Translations under genes and position numbers: made by a program
NCBI GenBank assembly: GCA_030142905.1
Contig: JASJOG010000070.1
Coordinates: 744,001-808,000, forward strand
DNA from: Heliopora coerulea
Lineage: Eukaryota; Cnidaria; Anthozoa; Scleralcyonacea; Helioporidae
DNA: 64,000 bases
Direction: 5' to 3'
Part shown: one piece after another, positions 13,101-25,500 of the stretch
Numbering within the stretch: the first letter of the stretch is position 1
Layout of the letters: each line of letters opens with the position of its first letter
The notes under the pieces: generated by a model
What the model was told of the DNA's origin: nothing
Databases searched by the model: none
Seen by the model: only the letters and a program-made list of their open reading frames with translations

Positions 13101-16100
13101 ATTGCCAGCACAGTTACAGGTAGCTCGGAAGTATTTTACCGTCAAAAATAGGAGTTATTCGTTGCAAAAAATGGTCTACAATCTAGCCATGTGACTACTC
13201 CGACATGAGCCGAGTTGAACCTTAAAACGGCTGATGTACTCGTTATCCCAGTGGAGAGCTTAGAAGATGATCCTGCTTCAGAATTTCCAAGTTTAACAAC
13301 TTGTGTTGTTTAATTACTTGAGTTATACCGTAAATCTTTTTAAAATCCGATACGAATATACAGAATTAAAATTGTTCTTAACATAAAAGTTGTTTTTGAA
13401 TTTAAAACTGACGCCTTGCCAAAATTGCGTGTTTTTTATGACTGGTTTAATCAGTGTCTTCCGGTTTTTTTCGTACGGTGTTCGGTTTTCTGATTGTTAC
13501 CCAAGCCTTTACTCTAAATGCGACAGTTCACCTTTCCAAAAGACGAGACCACCTCAAAATTTCCGTACCCAGACGCCAAATTTCCGTATCCAAATACCGT
13601 ACCCAGAGTGTTACTCTGACTGCTGTCTTCGTTTCCATGCCTTCCAGACGCCGACTACCGTTGACCGGTTGCAGTCAGCACCTTGGGGTGCAAGGTGCGC
13701 GCAAGATGCTCGCGCGATAATCGCGAATCACAACGTATTTGTCGTGACTGACTGAATTATTCGTAAGAGGGTCATTGCCTGGGGAGAGTTTTAATTAAAA
13801 TAAAGACAAAGTTAAAGGCTACAATGTACTTCCTCGTACACGAGGCAGGAATTTGTCAACATGATCGGTTCCAGTACTTTTAATTGTCGTGTTTCTTTCT
13901 AAAATTTACCGGAATGACCGACTTAATCCTATCAATGGAAAGCGTCCTAAATTTAGTAACCAGGTTGAACAACCATTATTGTACCAGCCAATAACGTCGT
14001 AATTGCATTCGTGCCGTTTTCACTGTCAATAGGCATCAACAATGTTCTCGCTTTATCGGATTAGAGTTGTTTATTGGCATTCTTTGCAGATAATAAGGTT
14101 GAAATCCCTTATGAAAATGAGGGCCTGGTTGTATAAACTGTTAATCACGTTTATATAAACTCTTAATCGTTTGTGTAAACCCTTTCCTGTTTAGTGTATC
14201 GCCATAGTGAAATAGGCAAGTCAAAAAGTTTTAAAACATATTTACTGACGTTTCGTTGCGGCAACGAAACGTCAGTAAATATGTTTTAAAACTCTTTTTG
14301 ACTTGCCTATTTCACTATGGCGATACACTTAAGAATTCTGAGCTGGGCTCTGATCTTTTTATTACGATTACGTTTTCCGCCCGGAAAATCAATAGCCAAG
14401 ATTATTACCTTTCCTGTTTGTATAAACCCTTAATCACGTACATAAACTTTTACTAACCCGAAGGATTTAATTGATTAAATTTAATAAATCCTCACACACT
14501 GATTCTCACTTATTCTGGATAAAATTAGGATCTTATAATGATTAAAGTTAATCACTTATTTGTACAACGGCCCCGCGGTATCCCAGTTTTGAATACCATT
14601 AAACGTGTTTTCTGAGTTTCAATGTTTAGTTACAATAAAGATGAACTGTATCTTTGCGAAGATTGAACGACGAAACCAGCAAATATCTTGGCCGTAATCT
14701 ACACCGTACAATTTAAATCCTAATAAGTTATTGGTTAACTTCGTAACTGAAGATCGACTGCTGAAACTCTAATGAGCAACTGAAATTACAAAACATGTCC
14801 TCAAGAGTCTTATTCAAATGATTGTGACATTGTAGTCCTAAAATTATCATAAATGAACAAAACACACTTTTACCTGATTTGACTAGTATTCTAAAGCCAC
14901 AGCATCAACAACAATTACAGTAGAACTCCGTTAATACGGCCATCAATGGGCCATAAGTATCTGGTCGTATTAACGGGGTGGCCGTATTAACGGGGTGGCC
15001 GTATTAACGGGGTAGGGTCTCATTTCATGGGTTGTTTCTTTCAAGTGACGTTATCACAATTGCACTTCTAAACGCCTGTTCTTAAACATCCAGAATGCAT
15101 GTATAATTTAATTCAAACGGAGCTACACAGCAAGATAAACATAACTGAATTTTATAAACAGCAACAATCTGCTATACATACTGTCATTTTCGAAACAAAG
15201 GCCCCAAACTCTCCAGTTTTAAAATGTTACTTTCAGTAATAAATTTATTTTCAATAGGATTTTCAAAAGATCTATGACTTTCGATTGACTTGTTCTGTGC
15301 AAGTACAATGACTTAATCATTTTGCAATATAACCGATATTATTGTTTATCAAGTTTTATTTTTCTTTGTCATTTAATAGGGGTCGTATTACGTTGCTAGC
15401 TTTGTAAAGGAAGCGGCTGTTTTAAAAGTCAACGACATGATATGTCACATATTTTCAATTTAAAAAGAAAATAGTTGTTTCTCAAGATTTATTTTCATTT
15501 GTCACTAATCTGTTTTTTTGGAATGCACATTCTGTCTGAGTGGCCGTATTAACGAGGTGAATTTATAAAGGAATATGTACGTTGGGATTTCACAATGTGG
15601 CCGTTGGCCGCATTAACGAAGTGGCCGCATTAACGGGGTTTTCTTATAAGAAAATGTGTGAGCGTTTCGCCGGGACCAAAAAAGTGGCCGTAATGAAGAG
15701 GTAGCCGTATCGCGGGGTTCCACTGTACCACATATTTTCAACGGTAACACACTCTGAATAACTGGCGGCTGTTTATCCACGTCTGTAAGACGTGTAGGAT
15801 TCAGGAATCTTCTTTTCGCTACTTGAAGATACTATTGGCGTGTTCTTTTTTGTATATTCCAAGTCCAACTTCCATCTTGATTCACAAGCATCAAGGATAA
15901 CATCACAATAGAAATCGTCACATTGTAACACTATGTTAGATACTGCACGGTGCTGTACTTTAATATATTGTTATACAAAGGTTAAGTAAAACGTAGCACC
16001 AGATGGCAAGGATTTGGGATAAACTGGACGACAAAAATTAAATTTACCAATCCGATGAATTCCGATCGGATAAAACAACTTGATCCAATGTTAGATTGGT

Positions 16101-19100
16101 CCTTACCAATGTTGTTGTCCAGCGATTTGTGGCGCTCTGGAATAGAGAGAAACATCAGAAGAACACATGCACTAATTACTTGAAGACTTGTAACAGCAGC
16201 CTCGTTACAGCAATTGGAAGATTAAATTCGACAATCAATCTACTTTGGAAAAATTAAATTTATAAAATACTGCTATTGGTCTCTTCAACAGAATGACGGA
16301 GGTCGCTCACAAAAATGTTTCGCCTACCTCGCGTATTACTGCGAAGAGAAATGAAAAACCTATCAAGTGTACTTAACGAACTAAAATTCGATGGCATATT
16401 GCTGTTATCTCGACAAGTTGATGTTTTTCTTGACAAACGAAAGCTCAAAATACGAGTAGAGAACCTAATATGTTATTTAGTCGTCATGCCAGATAACCGA
16501 TTAGCCGGAAAGTGGCCGATTATTGCCCGATGCCGATTGATTTCCGATCATCAGCTCATTCCTGGCAATGATGCTGTGAAGGACTGGCCGAGGGCCAGAT
16601 AGCAATGTCTGAGGAGAACAGCATGTACGTGTATGTGGAGATCAGTGGCGTACCCAGTGGGGGCCCAGTGGTTCGTGCCCCCCCCTCCTTCCAAGTCCGT
16701 CGATACGTCCGAGTAAACCGTCGGTACATCATTGGCGAAATAGCAAAGGGAGATATTTCCTTTATTGTCCAGTATCAAACATTTTTAAACGAAATTCCTT
16801 CTAACTACTTAAAAAGATTCCGAAGATTTCTACTCGAGTTTTTCGAGTTACTTGCTGATTTACTTTAACGATATCGATTATTAGAGTTGTTATTTTTGAA
16901 CCTATCCTAACATTCTCTCGCTTTTGTTGCAATGTTTTTGTACGAATTGTAGACTTAGCAATTTGGAAAAAAAAGCGGAGAAAAGAAAATGGTACATGAA
17001 TGCAATCCGTGTCACAAGTCTACGTCATTCATCACTGTGTCCATGAAGTCAATGGACACAGTAGTGATATTGACTAGAAGAGCATATTTTAGATAGCTTT
17101 TTGGTACCATTGAACTCTAAAAAAAAAACTAGAACGATACCTGCAAACTGAATTTTGAAGCCGACATGGAGGCTGACGTGTAGGTCAATTTCCAGGTCAT
17201 TCCAATCCCCTACGCAATAAAACACGCAATCTATTGCAAAAAAGTGACCTAAATTTCGGAATTTTTGGACAGTTTTTTTTATCCTAAGTAAGTAGAGGAC
17301 AATGTTGGCAGGATTGCATGTTTGTCAGAATTACCCGTCCATGAAAAATGAAGGTTCAATCCAGCTTTTTCACACGCGTGTTTTTGACCTCCATGGCTGT
17401 CCCCGTTTCGACTTCATTCAGTTGTGAGGCCAAATATAACGAGATAGCATTCCAGACTGTTTAGAGTTCAGTGGTCAGTTCATCTTCGATTATGTACCAG
17501 GGGCGGATCCAGAATTTTGAAAAAGAGAGGGGGCGCAAATATTTTTTACATATTCATGCCAATATGTGACGCTACCGTGGATGAATTTTTATGCTACTGT
17601 CGTTTCTGTTGTTTTTTCTATTCGAATTTCTTGTACTCACCCTTCAGTTTCTTTGTTGTTTGTCCTGATTATCGCAAAATAAGCATCATTCTTCTTGGTG
17701 GTCGACACGTTTAATGTTTGTGTTGTGTAACAGAGCAAAAAGTTTCATGACGACTAATCAAAAAACGGGGGGGGGCGTCCGATGTTCCCCCGCCTAAATC
17801 CGCCCCTGTGTACCCCCCCAACAACGCGCAGACCCGATTACGCCACTGGTGGAGGTACATAGTGACAATGCCAGAGTAATTTCTAACAGTTCTTTTCTTT
17901 GTTCTTTTTAATTTTGTTCAGACAAACAGCTAAAGTTAAAGAGCATTTTGGAGTCAATAGATGCTCAGCTCAAACAAGCCGAAGAAATGCAGTTGAAGAA
18001 TGACAGGTTGGGTGTTCTAACTTGTTACCAATGGGAAAATACTTTACTTTCCAGATTAAAACATTTCACTTGTGAACACACAATCAGGTTGTGTTGTTAA
18101 AAGCCATATAGACGATACGATTGTCGTAAGCGATTCTACTTTCTGATGTATCCGATTAACTCAGTAGAGTCTTTCGGACGTGTTGCTGATTTATTAAGCG
18201 AATAAAAAGTAGGAATTGTGGCATTGAGACAACATTCCATACCCCAGGACGAACGATCGTATACGACAGTCGTATAGTGTAAATGGCTCTCTGATTATGA
18301 TCATTTTATGTTGATGAAACAAATTTTCACCTCATAAATCTAATCTTGTTTCTGTAGGACACTGTTTCCTAGAGAGGCAAATTGTACTTCTGGTGCTAGT
18401 ACGTTAATGGTGTCAACACGAGAGTCCTTAGTTAACAAACTGGTTAATCGAAGATCGTCCACGAATAGCGCAGTGCCGCCGCAGGAGACGTTGCACCAAA
18501 CTACAAGGTACAGTTCTTGATATTGTATTTAGGGTACCCGGATGACATGTAGTGTCCAGCCTCCCAACGGCCTTGAGATCGGATACCAATGAGATCATAT
18601 AAAACTAAAGGGGCGTAAGGTCCGAAAATTGGGGTCAAATTAAACATCGCCATTTTGAGTAAATTGGAGCGAGGAAGGGACAAGTTGCTCTTCTCCAGGC
18701 CCTTTTCTTTCTGTTCGAGAACCTCGAGGTCGAGCAACTGAAGTTTAAGGAACTGTTTTGTGTTGGTTTGCGTAAGTTGTATGACAGGAAACAGCTTCTC
18801 TGGTTATTAGTCTGCTATTATTCTTATTATTGCCTTAATTTTTTTCATTCTAATTAAAAAAAAAGACAAAAGTGAAGTGGTCTTTGACCCTGACCTTGAA
18901 CTTTTCATCCGGGCATGTTTGTTTTGCCCCCCAATGTATCCGATATGGCGGCAATCAATTTTCCCTCCGCGGTTGAGTGGCATTTAGCTACAATACCACC
19001 TCTAGTTAATATATAATATCAATGTCGGATCCTACAAGTCAGTCAAAAACAACTGTATTCTCATGTTCTTGCCATTCCGCTGTTACTTCTGAGTATTTTC

Positions 19101-19481
19101 ATTCAATATCGTTGAAGTATTTGTCGTAGCGAGCCACAGCGACGACAACAGCAGCAACAGCAGCAACAGCAGCAACAACAGCTACAACAACAACAACAAC
19201 AGCTACAACAACAACAACAGCTACAACAACAGCAGCAACAACAGCTACAACAACAACAAAAGCAGCATCAATAACCGCTGTAAAAACAACAGCAACAACA
19301 AAAACCACAGCAGCAACAACAGGGAGTGCAACAACAGCAACAGCAGATATAACAACAACAACAACAACTACAGCAACAACAGTGACAACAACAACAACTA
19401 CAGCCACAACAATACCAACAGCAGCAACAACAGCAACAACGACAACAGCAGCAACAACAACAGCAACAACAACCACGACAA

Positions 19482-19512
<31 letters not shown>

Positions 19513-19534
19513 AACAACAACAACAACAAAAACA

Positions 19535-19587
<53 letters not shown>

Positions 19588-22500
19588 AACAACAACAGCA
19601 ACAACAACAACAGAAACAACAACAACAACAACAACAACAACAGCAACAACAACAACAAAAGCAACAGCAACAACGACAACAACAGCAGCAAGAACAACGA
19701 CAACAACAGCAGTAACAACAACGACAACAACAACTGTAACAACAAAAACAACAACAGCAGCAACAACAACAACAACAGCAGCAAGAACAACGACAACAAC
19801 AGCATTAACAACAACGACAACAACAGCAGTAACAACAACGACAACAACAACTGTAACAACAAAAACAACAACAGCAGCAACAGCAACAGCAACAGCAACA
19901 ACAACTACAGCAGCAACAACAGCAACAACAACAACAGCAACAACAACAACAGCAACAACAACAACAGTAACAACAACAACAGCAACAACAACAACAACAA
20001 CAACAGTAACAACAACAACAACAGTAACAACAACTACAACAACAACAACAACAGCAACTGCAACAACAACAATGACAACAGCAGCAGCAACAACAACAGG
20101 AATAACAGCAAGAGCAACAACAACCGCTATACAAACTACTACAACTACTCTACGATCAGCAACAACAACATAATTTTGTCATGTTTTTCTAGGACGAGAT
20201 CGGAAAGCATCGATCAAAAAACAATTGGCGGGGACAAAAACTTTCCTATCATCATCGATGATGAAGAAGAGGCGTTCTCCAATACCGCTGACCAGTGCTC
20301 GAAGAAACTGTCAGACAAAGGTGTTACACCCCCTGTAAATATTTCAACTCAGAAGACGTTACTACCGCTCGAGCCCGAAGCGTTGTTGACCAACATTAGG
20401 CGTCGTTCCATGATAATAGAAAAGACGCCAGAGAGTCGAATTTCCCCGGAGAGATTTTCCGGCAGTAGAGACAATGCTTTGGTTACAGTTTCTCAAGTTT
20501 CCTCGTCTCTAGACCCGTGTATTATTTCTGCGGCAAGTATCTCAGCGGAACCTACTGAAGGTTCGTTACCAAACACGGCAATTGGACTGTCGAATAACGA
20601 CCAGCAACCAAATACTACAAAGACGTTGTCGCCAAAAACGAGGTAACTACATGAAAGAAAACTTGTGCTATCTACTTGCACATCCCCTTCGTGTGAAATT
20701 CTGTTGAAGAGAAAGAATAACCCTGCCGGGGTCGTAATGATGAGTTGTTACCAGGGATGAATGACCCCCGGACACTTACTCCTTATGGTGAATTACATTG
20801 CTTTGGATTGAAGACCAGCTGGAAAAATGAAACTTACTTTAACCCTAATCTCGACCGTAGAAGTGGGAAACGCGTGCCCTTACGGCGTTAGGCCGCCTGA
20901 ATATCCACCTAGAGGTTGTCTGACGATTGTCATCCTAGTGTATGGAATTTACCTCGGGACAGTCTATGCAGCAATGACATTTGCATGTGATTCGTCCAGT
21001 TCGACTTCGATGCTCTCGTGAGATAAACACTTACACCCGGATGACAAGAATCATAACCAGCCTACAGTTTAAGCAAATACAAAATAAAAGAGATTCCGAA
21101 AAATGTCATTCTTAACTTGTGATTCAAGTGAGGTGTACCTCCTTGTCTATTCTTTTTTACTTTCTTTACTGTTTTTGCTTTCTTATTTTTACTTTGTTTA
21201 CTTTTTTGTCTTTGCTTTTCTACTTTTACGTTTTCCCCTTTTTTTACCTTCTTGTCTATTCTTTTTACTTTCTTTCTTTTTTACATTCTTAACTTGTGAT
21301 TCAAACCTTTCTTGTCTATTCTTTTTTACTTGAATCACAAGTTAAGAATGACATTTTTCGGATTATATTTTATTTTGTACCAAGATGACAAGGTTACGGG
21401 TCATAATAAGGTTACGTATTCGAGCCCGTCTTGGGCTCAGGAATCGTTACTCGGAGATAGGAACCTGACAAACGTCCACAAATCGTCCGAAAATAAACCC
21501 TTGTTCGCTAGCTCATCCACAAACACTTGAAACAAGGTATTTTGAATCTAACTCCATGTTTCTTTTCTCTTCAGTGTGGCGACAGATGTTGCTGAACCGA
21601 CTTCTTCCAGTGTTGGTGGAAACTGGAGCTCCACAGAATCCGCATCATCACCTTTTGACGATCGCAGTCAGTCTTCCGTTACAGAACTCGAAGATTTTAA
21701 ATCATTCCAGCCTGAACCTTTGATTAGGGATGATATTTCTTCAACTACTCTGCCTACAAGCATTGACGTCGTGGTATCCACCCGTAGAACGCTGAGGAGG
21801 AGTGAAGCGCAACCCCCCCTCCCGGTTGTTCATACAATTTCCAGGTCATCGGACGAAGCGTCTTTTTCCAAAAAGTGAGTTCTGGTTACGGTTACATACT
21901 TACCCAATTACCGCATAAAACTCTACATATTTCAGCTGTTTTACATTATCCCATTAGTCCAGTGGCGTGGGCACAGGAGGGCATGTGCCACCTTAAATCA
22001 ATGCTCTGCCACTCCACGTGCTCCCCCCCGAACTGAAGTGTTAGTGTGCCATAGTACAGAAAAGCTTTTGGGCCAGTTTTTCATTCATAATTTAAACGTT
22101 GGATTAATTGAAGCCCATCATCCTCGGTAATGTTGTCAAACATGACCTGCGCATTGCATCGTTATGTTTGCCAAAGGCTGAATGGCAATTTTAAAATTAA
22201 TTTAAATAGATCATCCGTCGACTTGATTCATTGTTTTCCAAATAACCGCTGGCAATCTGTATAACAGTCAGTGATCTCAATTCAGCGGCAATTCTCGACA
22301 TCCAACTGCACAAGAACTTGTGCTGTTACTAGATTCCACAATGGCAAACTACACGATGAGGAATCTCCGGAATTGTGAGCATTGAGTCTGAACTTGCAAA
22401 GTCCCTCCGTATGGACAAGTTTGTGAAAATTTTCGCAAGCCAGCACAAGAATAGAATAGAACAATTCAGTTAATATAATTATATCCACTTGAATATTTAT

Positions 22501-25500
22501 GCCCCCCTGATGTGAACTTTTGCACCCCCCGCAGTCCTCCCAAAAGTAAAAACCTGGACATGCTGCTAGATGCGTCCCATTATCATGTTGCATTAATTGC
22601 TGCTGGCATGTGCGACATTAAGGGACACGCATGCCTACATGTGTCCAGTATTCACCTGATTGATGTAACTTAATTGAACACAGGCCTCATTCTCACCAGC
22701 TTCTTCGATCTTTGTATCCACACAAATCCTACGGTCGCCATCTTTCGTACTCGAATCAGAGCGACTCTTACCTTTTGTCTTTGGAAAAACTTTAATATAA
22801 CTTTATATAACTTTATATAATTTTATATAACTATAATAGAAACTTTAACGTTAACAGTTTTTCGAACAGTTTTCTAAGTAGTGAAATTTCCTCGAACGTA
22901 GACGTCATCTGACCGTTGCACTTGCCAGGAAATGACGAACGCTTGGAAGAGGGACACCCGTGGGTTGAAGGGATTTGGAAGAAAAACCCCATAATCTAAA
23001 CTCGTCTGAGAAAAAACGAGTCCTATTATATTTCCCTTCTACCATTGCAAGAAACAGAGAGGTAACGAAATAACGGCGGCTACGTCGACGTGACGTCAAC
23101 TGGAAGCCGCCAACTCCCTCGACACATTACTGCGCGTGACTTGGGCGCTGTTGACGTTCTCGTGGACGCGCGCCCGACTTCCTTTTTCCTTGTTTTGGCG
23201 TCTTAATTGTAGAACCAACAAAGTTATGGAAATATCAGTCTGTACAAGCACGATATGTCATAGAAGTCCCTAGTCTACGTCTCCATCGAGGGTAGGCAAT
23301 ACTACTTTATAAAATCCGATCTCCTTAGGCAGACGTTCTCGCAAGGAAACAGCAGCTGACGTCTTTGCTAATTATTTTAGTCTCGTTAACACTCCAAGAA
23401 AGAATTTTGGGAATTTCTTTGCACGGGCAATGGGAAGACATCTTGATCTTCTTGAAATTCCACAAAGACAGCATCTCCCAAAACTTGCTGATGTACTCTA
23501 TAAAGTTGCGATCCTTTGTTATCAACAGTCAGAAAGTCGGTCTGATACTCGCTCTCAAGTCTGCCTCATTATCATTCAATATCACAGTTTACAAAATAAT
23601 AGGTACCCTACGCACGCTGTGATTGGAAGAGCCTCATTTTCTCTCAAGGTACAAAGGTACACAGACGTCCTTTTCATTTTGTATTAGAGTACAGAGACAT
23701 GGATGACGTCACGAAAACTCGGGAAAACCCTAGGTTATTTTATGAAACAAATAGAAAATAGCTTTTGTGTCTCTTCACGGCGATAGAAACGTGAATGACG
23801 CCATTTCAACTGTAAAAATACCAGAAAACACTCGGCTACGCTTCATATTTTTACTAGACATTTTTCCGGTTGAAATGACGTCATTCATGTTTCTATCACA
23901 GCGTAGAGACACTTAAGCAATTTTCTATTTGTTAATCGATATCATGAAGATACCGACCTGTGATATATTTTTCGGTTTTCAGGCTCAAATTGACATCGAT
24001 ATAATTGGTTCTCTAAAAGATCTCGGCTTTCTATCGATAAACCACTTCACGACAGACACCGCGGGCGCTGAAATGAGACTTCTAATTAATTACTCAGCGT
24101 CTCAGATGTAAAAGTCAGGATGGATGATGAGCACTTGAGTGTTCGTGAGGATATGCTTTCATACCTTCTGCATTTTAAAATCATTCTTCTCTTCCTTTAA
24201 CACGCAATTTGATTGTTCACTGTTAATCAGAGCGTTGTAGTGGTCAACCGTCTGCTGTCCAAGGTGTAACCATCTGATTATACAACATTAATTTCACTAA
24301 CTGGTAAAATAGGTTTCCATGTGCCAGTATGTCTTTATAATTGCCCTGGTTAATATTCCTGCTTTAATGAAATGTCAAGGGTGAAGATGGAGTTTCTCGA
24401 ATTCTGATTGGTGGAGGTGAACAGCATATCGTGCTGTAATCACATAATAGTATTTGAGTATTAGATTTTGAACTGTTTCAAAATGGCCGCTCCTCGATTT
24501 ATTCATGTTGCTGAGGATGAAATAAATAAAATGAAAGGAAATACAGTCACCAAAAAGCAAATTGTGCGACAAAATTTGAAGTGGAACTTAAACCCAGCCT
24601 TTCGCTTGTGGTTATACCGTCGATATCATAATAGATAAATTGAGAATGATACATGGGAGCGGAGATATGTAATTTATCTTCGAGTGTTCAGTTAGATCTG
24701 CCACGAGTCGCGTAGCCACGAGTGGCAGATCAAGTTGAACACTAGATGATAAGTTCCATACCTCCACCGACATGCGAATTATAAAACAGTGGATCTGATT
24801 GATTTAATAACATATCCTATGCGGCTTTTCATTGGATCGTTCAACCAATATTATCATCGTTCAATGAATATTATCGTATCTTTTACAAGTGATGAAATAC
24901 GATTTTTCACAGCGGCCGAAAACGTATCTCACAAAAACTTTTGAAATAAAACATTTTACCCTTCGATTGTTCTTGATTTTACTCCTATAGCCACCTTAGA
25001 TATTTCACTGGAACAATTTGGCAGTTCAGACTCGGTGATATCGGTTTCTGTTTAACTCGATTTCGGTGATCGATTGTTGAAGTTAATAAAGTAACTGGAA
25101 ATCAGTTTCAGGAATAGTGATTCTTTGTTATACGGATGGCTTTATTAATTTATGATTGTTTGTTTTATTTCAACTACAGTCGTCCTCACAGTCCTTCTGA
25201 CTTCAAGGTTGGATCTCGGGTGCTGGGAAAGCGTTCAAGTGACATATGGTTTCCCGGTAGGTAGTTTAATCCATCTCATGAAAAATATGGCTGTTGTATT
25301 GTTCTGCAAACAACTACAGTATGGGATAAACTTATGTAATACCATTTCGACCTCCGTTTTTTATGTTCTTAAGGGGAAATTTAATCCTTAAATCCCCTCA
25401 TCAGCATGCATACTTTTAAGATAGATGAACGATCGTCAAGCTCTATACTCAGGAAAACGATTTCTGAGCCCCAGACGGGGATCGAACCCGCAACCTTCTA

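Larger units (their letters stand above)
16643..17848. mobile_element. hAT-like non-autonomous element with nested insertions
   Basis: Ends CAGTGGCGTACCCAG and GATTACGCCACTG are inverted repeats, flanked by 8-bp direct repeats GTGGAGAT and GTGGAGGT (one mismatch), the target-site length of hAT transposons. Inside lie two further elements at 17108-17474 and 17498-17808. No transposase frame is present. Confidence 0.75.
7672..17921 (+). other. Intron 2 (10.2 kb), repeat-filled
   Basis: The largest intron in the gene. It carries two MITEs, a SINE, an RTE-like LINE tail, a long hairpin, a Tigger-like element and a nested hAT-like element, listed separately. Stretches such as 10085-14192 and 15728-16642 hold no supported gene; short open frames at 10400-10793 show no recognised domain. 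Microsatellites are (GAT)n at 10057-10082 and (TA)n near 11932-11956. Confidence 0.7.
21875..25179 (+). other. Intron 6, repeats only
   Basis: No gene seen. A CAGTGGCGT-type hAT-like end occurs at about 21960 without a clear partner. TTATATAACT tandem words lie at 22796-22833. An inverted-repeat element is at 23741-23935 and a dispersed repeat at 24645-24958. Confidence 0.55.

Noticed and set aside
19382..20173. 263-codon Thr-rich open frame (and Leu, Val and Cys frames on the minus strand)
   Set aside because: Products of the CAA/CAG microsatellite; no non-repeat coding sequence, and the Thr frame stops before exon 5.
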